A stretch of 64,000 nt of DNA from an uncultured Oscillospiraceae bacterium (GTDB lineage Bacteria > Bacillota > Clostridia > Oscillospirales > Oscillospiraceae): assembly GCA_934593275.1 (NCBI GenBank), contig CAKTQE010000006.1, forward strand, positions 1 through 64,000, read 5' to 3'. Under the pieces are notes generated by a model that was given only the letters and a program-made list of their open reading frames with translations, did not search any database and was not told the origin of the DNA. Position 1 is the stretch's first letter, and the number at the start of each line of letters is the position of its first letter. The translations under genes and the position numbers were made by a program. Below, piece after piece: positions 12,409 to 19,941 of the stretch.

Positions 12409-12766
12409 AAAAGCTTCCCCCCCGGGGAAGCTGGCAGGGCGCAGCCCTGACTGATGAGGGGCGGGGCGGCCTGAAACGCTCTGGAAACTGTAGGCGAATC
12501 CGTAGAAACGTCCCCCACTATGTCATTCCGACCGCAGCGCAAGCGGAGTGGAGGAATCTTCTACGTAAGACAAAGAACCACCACAAGATAAAACTTGCTA
12601 CTTGGGAAGATTCCTCGACTCCGTTTCACTCCGCTCAGAATGACATATACGATGGGTTTCTACCTCTGCGCCCATTGTTCCTACAATGTTTAACGCCGTA
12701 CCGCCCCTCATCCACCGCCTGCGGGCGGTCCCCCTTCCCCGGCGGGGAAGGTTTTTTGGAGCTTTC
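12409..12766. repeat. Composite inverted repeat region between two genes
   Basis: The gap 12267-12872 has no convincing gene. A left part (about 12409-12466), with an AAGCTTCCCC hairpin and GATGAGGGGCGG, faces a right part (about 12700-12766), with CCGCCCCTCATC and CCCCGGCGGGG, in inverted orientation. The 125-bp palindromic element copy 2 lies between the arms. This looks like one interspersed repeat carrying another inside it. Confidence 0.5.
12521..12645. repeat. 125-bp palindromic repeat, copy 2
   Basis: Same length and orientation as 10125-10249, differing at a modest number of positions, mostly in the centre. The ends TGTCATTCCGA and TCAGAATGACA are flanked by TA on both sides, a possible target duplication. 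Confidence 0.7.
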
Positions 12767-12776
12767 CTGGGGGGAT

Positions 12777-12809
12777 AACTGTCAACTGTCCACTGTCAAC
12801 TGTCAACTA
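12777..12809. repeat. 33-bp direct repeat, copy 2
   Basis: Identical to 10591-10623. Its last bases run into the terminator stem of the surface-protein gene. Confidence 0.75.
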
Positions 12810-12857
12810 AAACGCAAACCCCTCTCCGAAAAAACCGGAGAGGGGCTTTGCGTTTTT
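12809..12857. terminator. Strong bidirectional terminator after the surface-protein gene
   Basis: Two nested perfect pairings: an outer AAAACGCAAA with TTTGCGTTTT, and an inner CCCCTCTCCG with CGGAGAGGGG around an A-rich loop. It gives a T-run on either strand and lies 16 bp after the TAA stop at 12873-12875. Confidence 0.85.
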
Positions 12858-12872
12858 ACATCAGGCTTTCAA

Positions 12873-14951
12873 TTACTGAACGCCCTTCTTCTTTTTGATC
12901 ACAATCGCTGCACCGAAGCCAACCACTGCTACGGCCAGGACTGCTGCGGCAACACCCAGCTTGACGTCGTCGCCAGTCTTGGGGTTGGTGGAGTCTGTTG
13001 CTTTCTGGGTGACGTTGTTCACCATGACGTACAGGTATACAGAACCCTGACGCTCGGAGTTGTCGCCTACCCGGATGGGTTCAGCGGCACCGTTGGTGTT
13101 CTTGGTCTTGATGAAGTCAGACCAGGTGCTGGCATCAAAGAAAGCGGTGTAAGTCAGGTTCTTGTTGCTGGAATTCCGCAGAGCGGAGGAGATGGCGGAC
13201 TTGACCTCGCTGTTCAGGTACAGAACGCCATTCTGAACCATGTCGGTAACCTTGACCCGGGTCTGCAGGGTCTTCACGTTGCCGTTGGTGTACACATCCA
13301 CGTAGACATCGGAAATGCCGCCGAAGTAGGGCACAATGTTCACGGAAGTGGTCTTGAAGTTGTAAACATCGGTAGCACTGATGGGCTTGCCGTTGTAGGT
13401 CCATGTGGCAGGAACGTTGCCCACAATGTAGCTGGGCAGAGTGCCAATCTGGTCACCGGCGTACAGCTTCCGGCTTTCCAGGACGGTGCCGTCGCTGCGC
13501 AGGAAATACAGGGTGCAGGAATCGCCGTTGCGCTGGATGGTGATTTCCTTGTCAAAGGCAGTGACCAGAGCGGTGCGGCCATTGACCTGGGAGGCAGAGT
13601 AGTAGGTGTTCCGGTCGGAGGTATCCTTTACGGTGATGCCGCCGAAAGTGGAGTTGTTAATCAGGTTGGCACCCAGGTAGTTGACGTAGGGCTGACCCAC
13701 GTCCATGGTCACTTCACTGTAGGAGTTGGCGTTGTTGTAAACCCGAACCACAATAGTGTTGCGCAGATCAACGGTGATCACGCCGGAATTGGACTTGGTG
13801 ATGGTGACTTTCTTGTACTCGCTGGCAGTCTTCTTAATGACGGCGGCGTCCAGGATGGCCTGAGCGTTGGCAATAGTAGATTCAAAGCTGCCGGTGTAAG
13901 TAACATTGGTCTTGGAGTCAAACTGTGTGCCGTTTGCAATGCAGATGACAGTGTACATGTCAGCAGCGGTGGGCTTGGCAGTCATGGTCAGGGTAAAGGT
14001 CTTGCCGTCTTGGCTGCGTTGCAGGGCAGAGAAAGTATAGTTGTTCAGGTTGAAGTCTTTATCAACGCCAAAGCCTTCCAGTACGGACATGGTGTCCACG
14101 CCACCGGCGTAAGCAGTCTTATAGGTCTTGGTGGTGGAAGTCGTGCCGGTAACAATCGTCAGGTTCAGCACATGACGGGTGTCAGTCTTGTCTTTCAGAG
14201 TCACGGTAACGGTGTTGCCGGAAGCGTTGACGGTGGCACTGGCGTAGCTGCTCACGTCCTCGCTAATGCCAGCATGGTTCAGAATAGTCTGTGCAGCAGC
14301 ATCATCGGTGTTACCCTTGTAAAGCTTATCCTGGGCCAGGATTACGGTTCTGTTGTTTCTCACAGCACCGTTCTCGTCCAGATAGACGACGGCGACTTCG
14401 GAGTAGCCGGTGGTGGGAGTGGTGGTAGTGCCGCCAGTGGTGCCGCCGGTGGTGCCGCCGGTAGTGCCGCCAGTCGTGCCGGAATCAACCTTTTTCAAAG
14501 AAACGGTGGCCTCGCCGCTAGCAAGATCCCACACAGTCTCTACAAACTCATATCCAGTGCCATACGTCCCCTCCAGATTTGCTTTCTGAAGCAGGGTCCG
14601 ACCTCTTGATTCAGCTTGGGGTGCAGAAAATACCAACCGGGTAGAAGTTCCACCATAAGTTACAGGGTAGTCAATCGTCACAGGTGCATTAGTTTTTCCA
14701 TCAACGATAACAGAGAGCTTTGTAAGTGTTACCGGTGCTTTGGGAGTCTCGCCAGTTCCGGCAGCTTCGCCAGTTCCGGCACCTTCGCCAGTTCCGGCAC
14801 CTTCGCCAGTTCCGGCACCTTCGGCAACAGGAGTAACGGCAGAAGTACCATCTCCTGTATCCTCACCGTCAGCAAAGGACGCGAACGGAATCACTGAAAC
14901 CAGCATCACTGCAACCAGCAGCAAGCTGAACAGCTTCTTGCATGTCTTCAT
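12873..14951 (-). CDS. Cell-wall surface protein with signal peptide and NPKTG sortase motif
   Basis: 692 residues. It starts with a signal peptide (MKTCKKLFSLLLVAVMLVS, then FASFADG at about 23-29). A spacer of tandem GAGTGE units follows at about 44-65. The body alternates with a Gly/Thr linker (GGTTGGTT units, about 171-190). At the C-terminus, NPKTGDD at 656-662 is followed by a hydrophobic stretch and KKKKGVQ, the layout of a sortase substrate anchored to peptidoglycan. The middle contains repeated segments of about 80 residues with IDYPVTYGG- or DSKTNVTYTG-like beginnings, suggesting beta-rich extracellular modules, but no known family was recognised. It has its own promoter, a leader of about 105 nt and a strong terminator. 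No sortase gene is in the window. Confidence 0.8.
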   Translation of the reverse strand: MKTCKKLFSLLLVAVMLVSVIPFASFADGEDTGDGTSAVTPVAEGAGTGEGAGTGEGAGTGEAAGTGETPKAPVTLTKLSVIVDGKTNAPVTIDYPVTYGGTSTRLVFSAPQAESRGRTLLQKANLEGTYGTGYEFVETVWDLASGEATVSLKKVDSGTTGGTTGGTTGGTTGGTTTTPTTGYSEVAVVYLDENGAVRNNRTVILAQDKLYKGNTDDAAAQTILNHAGISEDVSSYASATVNASGNTVTVTLKDKTDTRHVLNLTIVTGTTSTTKTYKTAYAGGVDTMSVLEGFGVDKDFNLNNYTFSALQRSQDGKTFTLTMTAKPTAADMYTVICIANGTQFDSKTNVTYTGSFESTIANAQAILDAAVIKKTASEYKKVTITKSNSGVITVDLRNTIVVRVYNNANSYSEVTMDVGQPYVNYLGANLINNSTFGGITVKDTSDRNTYYSASQVNGRTALVTAFDKEITIQRNGDSCTLYFLRSDGTVLESRKLYAGDQIGTLPSYIVGNVPATWTYNGKPISATDVYNFKTTSVNIVPYFGGISDVYVDVYTNGNVKTLQTRVKVTDMVQNGVLYLNSEVKSAISSALRNSSNKNLTYTAFFDASTWSDFIKTKNTNGAAEPIRVGDNSERQGSVYLYVMVNNVTQKATDSTNPKTGDDVKLGVAAAVLAVAVVGFGAAIVIKKKKGVQ

Positions 14952-14954
14952 AAT

Positions 14955-15056
14955 GTAATCCTCCTAATAAAATGGATTTTTAATAGCCGGTACGCACCAG
15001 CGGTCAGGTGAAAGTCCCCAGCCGATGGTGGTTGGCTCCGGGTGCTTTCCTTGTGT
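14955..15056 (-). promoter_or_regulatory. Structured 5' leader of the surface-protein gene
   Basis: From the predicted transcript start (about 15056) to the AGGAGG before the ATG at 14951 there are about 100 nt of GC-rich leader with possible pairings AGCC/GGCT, GCACC/GGTGC and GAAAG/CTTTC. I could not match it to a riboswitch class. The c-di-GMP and cobalamin consensus cores were considered and do not fit. Confidence 0.35.
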
Positions 15057-15062
15057 AGCTGT

Positions 15063-15091
15063 ATTATATACCGGAATCTTCATTTCGTCAA
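15063..15091 (-). promoter_or_regulatory. Promoter of the surface-protein gene
   Basis: Minus-strand TTGACG (15086-15091), 17-bp spacer and TATAAT (15063-15068). Confidence 0.8.
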
Positions 15092-15253
15092 GAGGAAAAT
15101 TACAAAAAATTACAAAATTAATTACAAGCAAGTTACGCTCGTACCTTTTCTTTGTTTCCGTTTCTTCTCTTTCCCCATTTCCCCCAAGTTTTAAGACACA
15201 TCCCGCAATATTTTCTCAATGTTTTGTCATTTTGGTTACAAAGTGAAATGGTC

Positions 15254-16185
15254 TACCGTTGACGTAACGGGTGTAGCGGCGGCAATCTGCCGCCATTGGC
15301 CGTAAGGCCACTCGTTGGACATTCGTATCCGTAACATCCAACGGGGCCAGCCCCTGCCAGGGCTGGAGTGGCGATGAATCATCGCCGCTACATTGGGGTT
15401 TACCGTTGACGTAACGGGTGTAGCGGCGGCAACCTGCCGATGGGATTATTGTGTGATTGCCCCCGGCAATCAATAGATTTTGATTCGCTGCGCGGAGCAC
15501 CACCATTGGCCGTAAGGCCACTCGTTGGACATTTGTATCCGTAACATCCAACGGAGCCAGCCCCTGGCGGGGCTGGAGTGGCGATGAGTCATCGCCGCTA
15601 CATTGGGGTTTACCGTTGACGTAGCGGGTGTAGCGGCGGCAACCTGCCGCCATTGGCCGTAAGGCCACTCGTTGGACATTCGTATCCGTAACATCCAACG
15701 GAGCCAGCCCCTGGCGGGGCTGGAGTGGCGATGAATCATCGCCGCTACATTGGGGTTTACCGCTAACGTAACGGGTGTAGCGGCGGCAATCTGCCGATGG
15801 GATTATTGTGTGATTGCCCCCGGCAATCAATAGATTTTGATTCGCTGCGCGGAGCACCACCATTGGCCGTAAGGCCACTCGTTGGACATTTGTATCCGTA
15901 ACATCCAACGGAGCCAGCCCCTGGCGGGGCTGGAGTGGCGATGAGTCATCGCCGCTACATTGGGGTTTACCGTTGACGTAACGGGTGTAGCGGCGGCAAC
16001 CTGCCGCCATTGGCCGTAAGGCCACTCGTTAGACATTTGTATCCGTAACATCCAACGGAACCAGCCCCTGGTGGGGCTGGATGGCGTTGGGTCAACGCCG
16101 CTACATTGCGTATACCGTTGGACATTCGTGGCGATACATCCAACGGGGGAAACGGCGATGAATCATCGCCGCTACATTGGCGTGT
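15254..16185. repeat. Tandem BIME/REP-like array next to the RAYT gene
   Basis: Five near-identical units: 15254-15400 (147 bp), 15401-15610 (210 bp), 15611-15757 (147), 15758-15967 (210) and 15968-16112 (145). A shortened sixth follows to about 16185, with a fragment to 16210. Each unit carries five hairpins in order: GTAG-footed GGCGGC/GCCGCC; GGCC/GGCC; CGTTGGA/TCCAACG; CAGCCCC/GGGGCTG; and GGCGAT/ATCGCC closed by CTAC. The first and last hairpins thus face each other with GTAG feet, as in REP pairs (BIMEs). The two 210-bp units contain the same 63-bp insertion in the first hairpin, so the higher-order period is 357 bp. Minus-strand reading frames through it arise because 357 is a multiple of 3. 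Confidence 0.85.
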
Positions 16186-16219
16186 TTCGTTGGACATTCG
16201 TGGCGTTACATGGTATCGG

Positions 16220-16663
16220 TTATTCAAAATAGCAATCTTCGCTCCACTTTTGGGGATTACCGTCTATATAGGTCCATATTTTTCGGTAATCCCTTTCTCC
16301 CCGAATAACATGGTCGTAAAAATTTCTCTGCCAGACGCTTTTTCCCAACTCCATGGTAACTGCTCGCTTAAAATTCTGTATGACATTTGATACGTTTGCT
16401 CCATGCTCAGCTGTCAAATGCAAAATCATATGGATGTGGTTCGGCATAATCGCATATTTATCAACTGAAACACTGGGGTATACACTTTCTATTTTGCACA
16501 AGTATTTTTCCACGCAACGCCCGTATTCTGACAACACCGGCACACGGCAAGGTTCATTATTCTCCCAGAACAGCTTTTCTTTGTTCCATGTGCAAACCGT
16601 TATAAAATAGAATCCGTGGGCATCGTAGGTATAGCATTCCAGCCGGTTTCTTTTTCGTATCAT
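16220..16663 (-). CDS. REP-associated tyrosine transposase (RAYT, Y1 HUH family)
   Basis: 147-residue protein of the Y1 transposase family (IS200-like, TnpA-REP group). It has the opening RKRNRLECYTYDAHGFYFIT, the HUH metal motif H76-I77-H78 in MPNHIHMILH, and the candidate catalytic tyrosine Y116 in QRNFYDHVIRG, followed by DYRKIWTYIDGNPQKW. The DNA-cleaving residues look intact and no frameshift is seen. There are no IS200/IS605 ends and no tnpB, which fits a domesticated RAYT rather than an insertion sequence. The array at 15254-16185 begins about 35 bp beyond its 3' end, so it sits beside its likely substrates. RAYTs nick REP hairpins at the GTAG foot in E. coli; the same role here is inferred. 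Confidence 0.88.
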   Translation of the reverse strand: MIRKRNRLECYTYDAHGFYFITVCTWNKEKLFWENNEPCRVPVLSEYGRCVEKYLCKIESVYPSVSVDKYAIMPNHIHMILHLTAEHGANVSNVIQNFKRAVTMELGKSVWQRNFYDHVIRGERDYRKIWTYIDGNPQKWSEDCYFE

Positions 16664-16681
16664 ATGGTTTCCCCGCTCTTT

Positions 16682-16719
16682 TTTGAAATACCGCGGCGGT
16701 AAAACAGCCGCCGCGGTAT
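16682..16719 (-). terminator. Intrinsic terminator after the small membrane protein gene
   Basis: Perfect 12-bp stem ATACCGCGGCGG/CCGCCGCGGTAT (16688-16699 and 16708-16719), followed on the minus strand by TTCAAAAAAG, so the T-run is weak. It separates the gene at 16730-16930 from the RAYT. Confidence 0.6.
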
Positions 16720-16729
16720 AGGGTACCGA

Positions 16730-16930
16730 TCAATGCTTTTTAAACAACCGCCGCTTCTTCTCTTCCTCCTCCCGGCTCCCCTGTTCGATGATGACGGTTT
16801 TTCTGGGGGAGAGCAGGAGTCCGGCGGTGAGGCCGGTCATGAGGCAGAGGGTGCCGCCCAGGAACAGCTCCCTTTTGCGGATGAGCATCAGGCCGTCCAG
16901 CTTTTCCCAATACTTTTTGATTTCTTCCAT
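16730..16930 (-). CDS. Small single-pass membrane protein, unknown function
   Basis: 66 residues: a charged N-terminus (MEEIKKYWEKLDGLMLIRKR), one hydrophobic helix at about 22-41 (LFLGGTLCLMTGLTAGLLLS) and a basic, Glu-rich tail with EEEEKKRR near the end. A GGAGG lies 9 nt upstream of the ATG and a near-consensus promoter lies upstream. It is divergent from the DtxR-type regulator across about 150 bp, and the two promoters almost touch. It could therefore be a metal-related membrane accessory, but that is only a positional inference. The family was not recognised. Confidence 0.7.
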   Translation of the reverse strand: MEEIKKYWEKLDGLMLIRKRELFLGGTLCLMTGLTAGLLLSPRKTVIIEQGSREEEEKKRRLFKKH

Positions 16931-16963
16931 GTTGTATGCCTCCTTATATAATATGGTAAATTC

Positions 16964-16992
16964 AGTATAGCCATTTGGGGGTGGGATGTCAA
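16964..16992 (-). promoter_or_regulatory. Promoter of the small membrane protein gene
   Basis: Minus-strand TTGACA (16987-16992), 17-bp spacer and TATACT (16964-16969). Its -35 is only 15 bp from the -35 of the divergent regulator promoter, so one bound repressor could block both. Confidence 0.75.
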
Positions 16993-17007
16993 TATCGTTT
17001 CTCTCCC

Positions 17008-17036
17008 TTGCTTTTCTTCCTGGGTTTGGGTATAAT
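17008..17036 (+). promoter_or_regulatory. Promoter of the DtxR-type regulator gene
   Basis: Plus-strand TTGCTT (17008-17013), 17-bp spacer and TATAAT (17031-17036), ending about 48 bp before the start codon. Confidence 0.72.
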
Positions 17037-17084
17037 ATTCAAAATATCAGGGCCGCTGTGCCTTTAGAAAGGATGCCGAGACAT

Positions 17085-17450
17085 ATGAGTGTACACGAAT
17101 CCGGCGAAATGTATTTGGAGGCCATTCTGGTTCTCAGCCAGCGAAAGGGCTTTGTCCGCTCTGTAGATGTGGGGGAATATCTGGGCTACTCCAAGCCCAG
17201 TGTCTCCCGGGCCATGGGGATCCTGCGGGAGGAAAATTATATTTCCGTAGGAAAAGACGGGGGCCTGCTGCTGACCGACAAGGGCCGGACCCTGGCGGAG
17301 ACCATCTATGAGCGGCACACGGTACTCTCCAAGACCCTTGTAAGCCTGGGGGTTTCCGAGGAGACCGCCGCGGCGGATGCCTGCCGTATGGAGCATGTGA
17401 TCAGTGACGAGACCTTCCAGGCCATCAAGCGTCACGCCCAGACCCTGTAA
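17085..17450 (+). CDS. DtxR-family metal-dependent transcriptional regulator
   Basis: 121 residues: an N-terminal winged helix (about 1-65, with helix YSKPSVSRAMGILREENYI) followed by the metal-binding dimerisation domain. There is no C-terminal SH3-like domain, so it is the short form. The candidate ligands are M9, H78, C100, E103 and H104. The segment DACRMEHVISDE is close to the DtxR/IdeR iron-sensor motif (Cys-x2-Glu-His), whereas Bacillus MntR has Glu at that position. This suggests iron or a broader metal response rather than strict manganese, but specificity is not proven. Start chosen at ATG 17085; an ATG at 17073 lies too close to the AAAGG. The cysteine-cluster gene follows after 4 bp. 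Confidence 0.88.
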   Translation: MSVHESGEMYLEAILVLSQRKGFVRSVDVGEYLGYSKPSVSRAMGILREENYISVGKDGGLLLTDKGRTLAETIYERHTVLSKTLVSLGVSEETAAADACRMEHVISDETFQAIKRHAQTL

Positions 17451-17454
17451 GCCT

Positions 17455-17811
17455 ATGGAACAGGAACACCATTGCGGCAATTGCACCGCCTGCGGCGGCT
17501 GCGGCGGCTGCGACAACAGCCTGACCATTACCGCCCCGGAACTGGAATTTCTGAACCGGCTGGCCCAGACCCCCTTTCTCCCGGTGGGCAGAACCATTGA
17601 CGGGGAAGTTCCCCTTTTTGAAAACGCCCCGGAAATGACCGCCGTTTTACAGGTGCTTGAAAAGAAGCAGCTGATTTCCATTGACTACCGGCTCCCCTTA
17701 AAGGGCTGCCGGGAAAGCTGGTACCTGGGCTGCCCCGTTCAGGGGAGTCTGGCCCTCACCGCCCGGGGGCAGCGGGTGCTGGAACTGCTTGACTATCAGG
17801 GAATCTTATAG
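17455..17811 (+). CDS. Small cysteine-cluster protein encoded with the DtxR-type regulator
   Basis: 118 residues, family not recognised. The N-terminus has two histidines (H5, H6) and then five cysteines at exact three-residue spacing: C7, C10, C13, C16 and C19 (CGNCTACGGCGGC). This resembles a metal or iron-sulfur binding loop. The rest reads like a small winged-helix or alpha/beta domain (about 27-118), with two further cysteines at C85 and C93. The start at 17455 is 4 bp after the stop of the regulator gene, so the two are translationally linked. It may be a metal-binding partner or second sensor; this is an inference from position and cysteines. The next feature is a new promoter for the methionine transport operon. 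Confidence 0.75.
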   Translation: MEQEHHCGNCTACGGCGGCDNSLTITAPELEFLNRLAQTPFLPVGRTIDGEVPLFENAPEMTAVLQVLEKKQLISIDYRLPLKGCRESWYLGCPVQGSLALTARGQRVLELLDYQGIL

Positions 17812-17853
17812 CGGGCGAACAGTTTTCCCTTGAAGACATTGGAAGAAAAGCCA

Positions 17854-17882
17854 TTGACAAACCGGGAAAATTGGGGTATTAT
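17854..17882 (+). promoter_or_regulatory. Promoter of the T-box and metNIQ transcript
   Basis: TTGACA (17854-17859), 17-bp spacer and TATTAT (17877-17882). Confidence 0.78.
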
Positions 17883-17888
17883 GTGGCC

Positions 17889-18157
17889 ATAAACGAACAA
17901 CAAGGCAAGGATGGGAAGAGTAAGCAACGCCCAGCGTTCAGAGAGCCTCGTCAGGTGGAAAGAGGTACGCAGTGGTCTGCCGAACATGGTCCCGGAGCCG
18001 CGGGGGTGAAGTTTTTAGCTCCCGACGGGTGCGCCCGTTACCGCGCAGGAGTATATTGGTACTCCCCAAGGTCCTGGCCGTGAGGTCAGGGCGAAACAAG
18101 GTGGTAACACGATTTTTGTCGTCCTTGTGCCAAGGCACAAGGACGGTTTCTATTTTT
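17889..18157 (+). promoter_or_regulatory. T-box riboswitch, methionine specifier, with terminator
   Basis: A leader RNA that senses uncharged tRNA. Stem I landmarks are GGAAGAGTAA (about 17914) and AGAGAGCC (about 17940). The specifier loop reads GAACATGGTC, with ATG (Met) at 17986-17988. The T-box core AAGGTGGTAACAC is at 18098-18110. A perfect 12-bp terminator stem (18120-18131 with 18134-18145) is followed by TTTCTATTTTT. Uncharged tRNA-Met would stabilise the antiterminator and let metNIQ be read. The specifier assignment rests on the usual GAAC-NNN context and on the methionine transporter downstream. Confidence 0.9.
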
Positions 18158-18170
18158 AAGGAGGAATTAC

Positions 18171-19181
18171 ATGTCATCGATCATCGAGCTGCAGGAGCTG
18201 AGCAAAACCTTCGGGTCCGGTGAAAATCAGGTGAATGCCCTACAGAACGTATCCATTTCCATTGAAAAAGGCGATATTTTCGGCATCATCGGTTTAAGCG
18301 GCGCGGGAAAAAGCACCCTGGTCCGGTGTATCAACCTATTGGAGCGGCCAGACAGCGGCAAGGTTCTCTTCCACGGAGAAGACCTGCTGGCCCTGCCCCA
18401 GAAGAAGCTCCGGGCGCAAAGGAGAAAAATCTCCATGATTTTCCAGAGCTTCAACCTCTTGGACCAGCGCACCGCCCTGGATAACATCTGCTTCCCCATG
18501 GAGCTGGCGGGCGTTTCCAAAAAACAAGCCCGGCAGCGGGCCACGGAATTGCTGGAAACCGTAGGGCTTCCTGACAAGGCGGGGTCCTACCCGGTGCAGC
18601 TCTCCGGCGGCCAGAAGCAGCGCATTGCCATTGCAAGAGCCTTGGCATCCGACCCGGAGGTGCTGCTGTGTGACGAGGCTACATCCGCCCTGGACCCCAA
18701 GACCACCGGCCAGATTCTGGAACTGCTGCAAAAAATCAACCGGGAGCGGGGCATTACCGTTATCATCATCACCCACCAGATGTCCGTTATTGAGCAAATC
18801 TGCAACCGGGTGGCCATTCTGGACTCCGGCAAGGTGGCAGAAATCGGCCAGGTGGAGCAGGTATTCTCCAATCCCCAGTCCCAGGCAGGACGGCGGCTGG
18901 TCACCCCCGCGGTGGCAGAACCCGCCCTGGTGCCGGGTCTGCGGTTGGCCCGTATCGCCTTTAACGGCGGCGTTTCCGAGGCCCCGGTGTTCGCCCAGCT
19001 GATCAAGAAAACCGGCGTGGAGCTGTCCATTATGGGTGCCGCCACCCGGAACGTAGACGGCAAGGCCTTTGGCACCATGCTGGTGACACTGCCGGAGGAT
19101 GAGGGCAAGACCCGGGAAATCCTGGATTTCCTGAACAGCTGCACGGGCGTCCGTGCCGAGGAGGTAACGGAACATGTTTGA
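18171..19181 (+). CDS. metN: Methionine ABC transporter ATP-binding protein
   Basis: 336-residue ATPase of the MetNIQ importer for methionine. Walker A GLSGAGKST is at about 38-46, the signature LSGGQKQRIAIARAL at about 143, and Walker B VLLCDEATSALD just after. The C-terminal NIL domain (about 255-336, ARIAFNGGVSEAPVF onward) is the methionine-binding regulatory domain that inhibits transport when methionine is high. A good AAGGAGG lies 7 nt upstream. The terminal bases overlap metI by 8 bp. It is controlled by the methionine T-box, so supply responds to charging of tRNA-Met. Confidence 0.96.
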   Translation: MSSIIELQELSKTFGSGENQVNALQNVSISIEKGDIFGIIGLSGAGKSTLVRCINLLERPDSGKVLFHGEDLLALPQKKLRAQRRKISMIFQSFNLLDQRTALDNICFPMELAGVSKKQARQRATELLETVGLPDKAGSYPVQLSGGQKQRIAIARALASDPEVLLCDEATSALDPKTTGQILELLQKINRERGITVIIITHQMSVIEQICNRVAILDSGKVAEIGQVEQVFSNPQSQAGRRLVTPAVAEPALVPGLRLARIAFNGGVSEAPVFAQLIKKTGVELSIMGAATRNVDGKAFGTMLVTLPEDEGKTREILDFLNSCTGVRAEEVTEHV

Positions 19182-19884
19182 TTTGTTTTCTGACGCGGCC
19201 AAGGTGGCCGCACAAATGGAGATCATTTCCAGCGAATACGGCTTTGCCCTGTGGGAAACCCTGTATTCTCTGGCCCTGGAAGTATTGTTTGCCTATGTCA
19301 TCGGTTTGCCTGTGGGTGTGCTGCTGGTCACCGGAGAAAAAGACGGCATCCGTCCCCTGCCCCGCTGGCTCATGGCTCTGCTGAACGGCATCATCAATCT
19401 GCTGCGCAGTGTGCCGTTCCTGATTCTGATGATCATCGCCCTGCCCCTGTCCAAGATTCTGGTGGGTACCAAGGTCGGCACCACCGCCACCATTCCCCCC
19501 ATGGTCATTGCGGCTTTCCCCCTGGTTGCCCGGATGGTAGAATCCAGTCTGCGGGAGGTAGACCAGGGCGTGGTGGAAGCGGCCCAGTCCATGGGTGCCG
19601 GAGCGTTCCAGATCGTCCGGAAAGTCCTGCTTCCCGAAGCCCTGCCCAGCCTGATTTCCGGCGGCACCATTACCGTGGCCACCATCCTGGGTTACGGTGC
19701 CATGGCCGGTATCATCGGCGGCGGCGGCCTGGGTAAGTTGGCCATCAACTATGGCTACTACAACTTTAAATTCCTGGTCATGTGGGCGGCAGTCATCGGC
19801 CTGGTGGTACTGGTACAGATTTTCCAGTCCCTGGGTACCCGCCTGGCCCAACGCTGTGACAAGCGGCTGCGGAACAAAAACTGA
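19174..19884 (+). CDS. metI: Methionine ABC transporter permease
   Basis: 236 residues, slightly longer than the usual 217 because of an N-terminal extension. It is a five-helix membrane protein with the ABC-permease coupling segment EAAQSMGAGAFQIVRKVLLP at about 131-150. The start overlaps the metN stop, and the order metN-metI-metQ is standard. It forms the transmembrane channel of the importer with MetN as motor. Confidence 0.95.
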   Translation: MFDLFSDAAKVAAQMEIISSEYGFALWETLYSLALEVLFAYVIGLPVGVLLVTGEKDGIRPLPRWLMALLNGIINLLRSVPFLILMIIALPLSKILVGTKVGTTATIPPMVIAAFPLVARMVESSLREVDQGVVEAAQSMGAGAFQIVRKVLLPEALPSLISGGTITVATILGYGAMAGIIGGGGLGKLAINYGYYNFKFLVMWAAVIGLVVLVQIFQSLGTRLAQRCDKRLRNKN

Positions 19885-19941
19885 GTATTTCATCGGGTTT
19901 TCCCGTAGAAATAGATTTCCCTGAGAAGGAGTGTATCAATT

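Noticed and set aside
12387..14609. Plus-strand frame of 740 codons opposite the surface-protein gene
   Set aside because: Begins in interspersed repeats and continues antisense to the NPXTG gene.
14955..15056. Known riboswitch (c-di-GMP or cobalamin) before the surface-protein gene
   Set aside because: The core sequences of these classes are not present; only generic hairpins are.
15216..16025. Minus-strand repetitive protein of about 270 residues
   Set aside because: It is a translation of the BIME array. The period of 357 bp is a multiple of 3, which keeps the frame open; there is no ribosome site.
15254..16185. CRISPR array
   Set aside because: Units of 147-210 bp are almost entirely repeat, with no unique spacers and no cas genes.
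16220..16663. Complete IS200/IS605 insertion sequence
   Set aside because: No tnpB and no recognisable left/right IS ends; the flanking repeats are REP-like.
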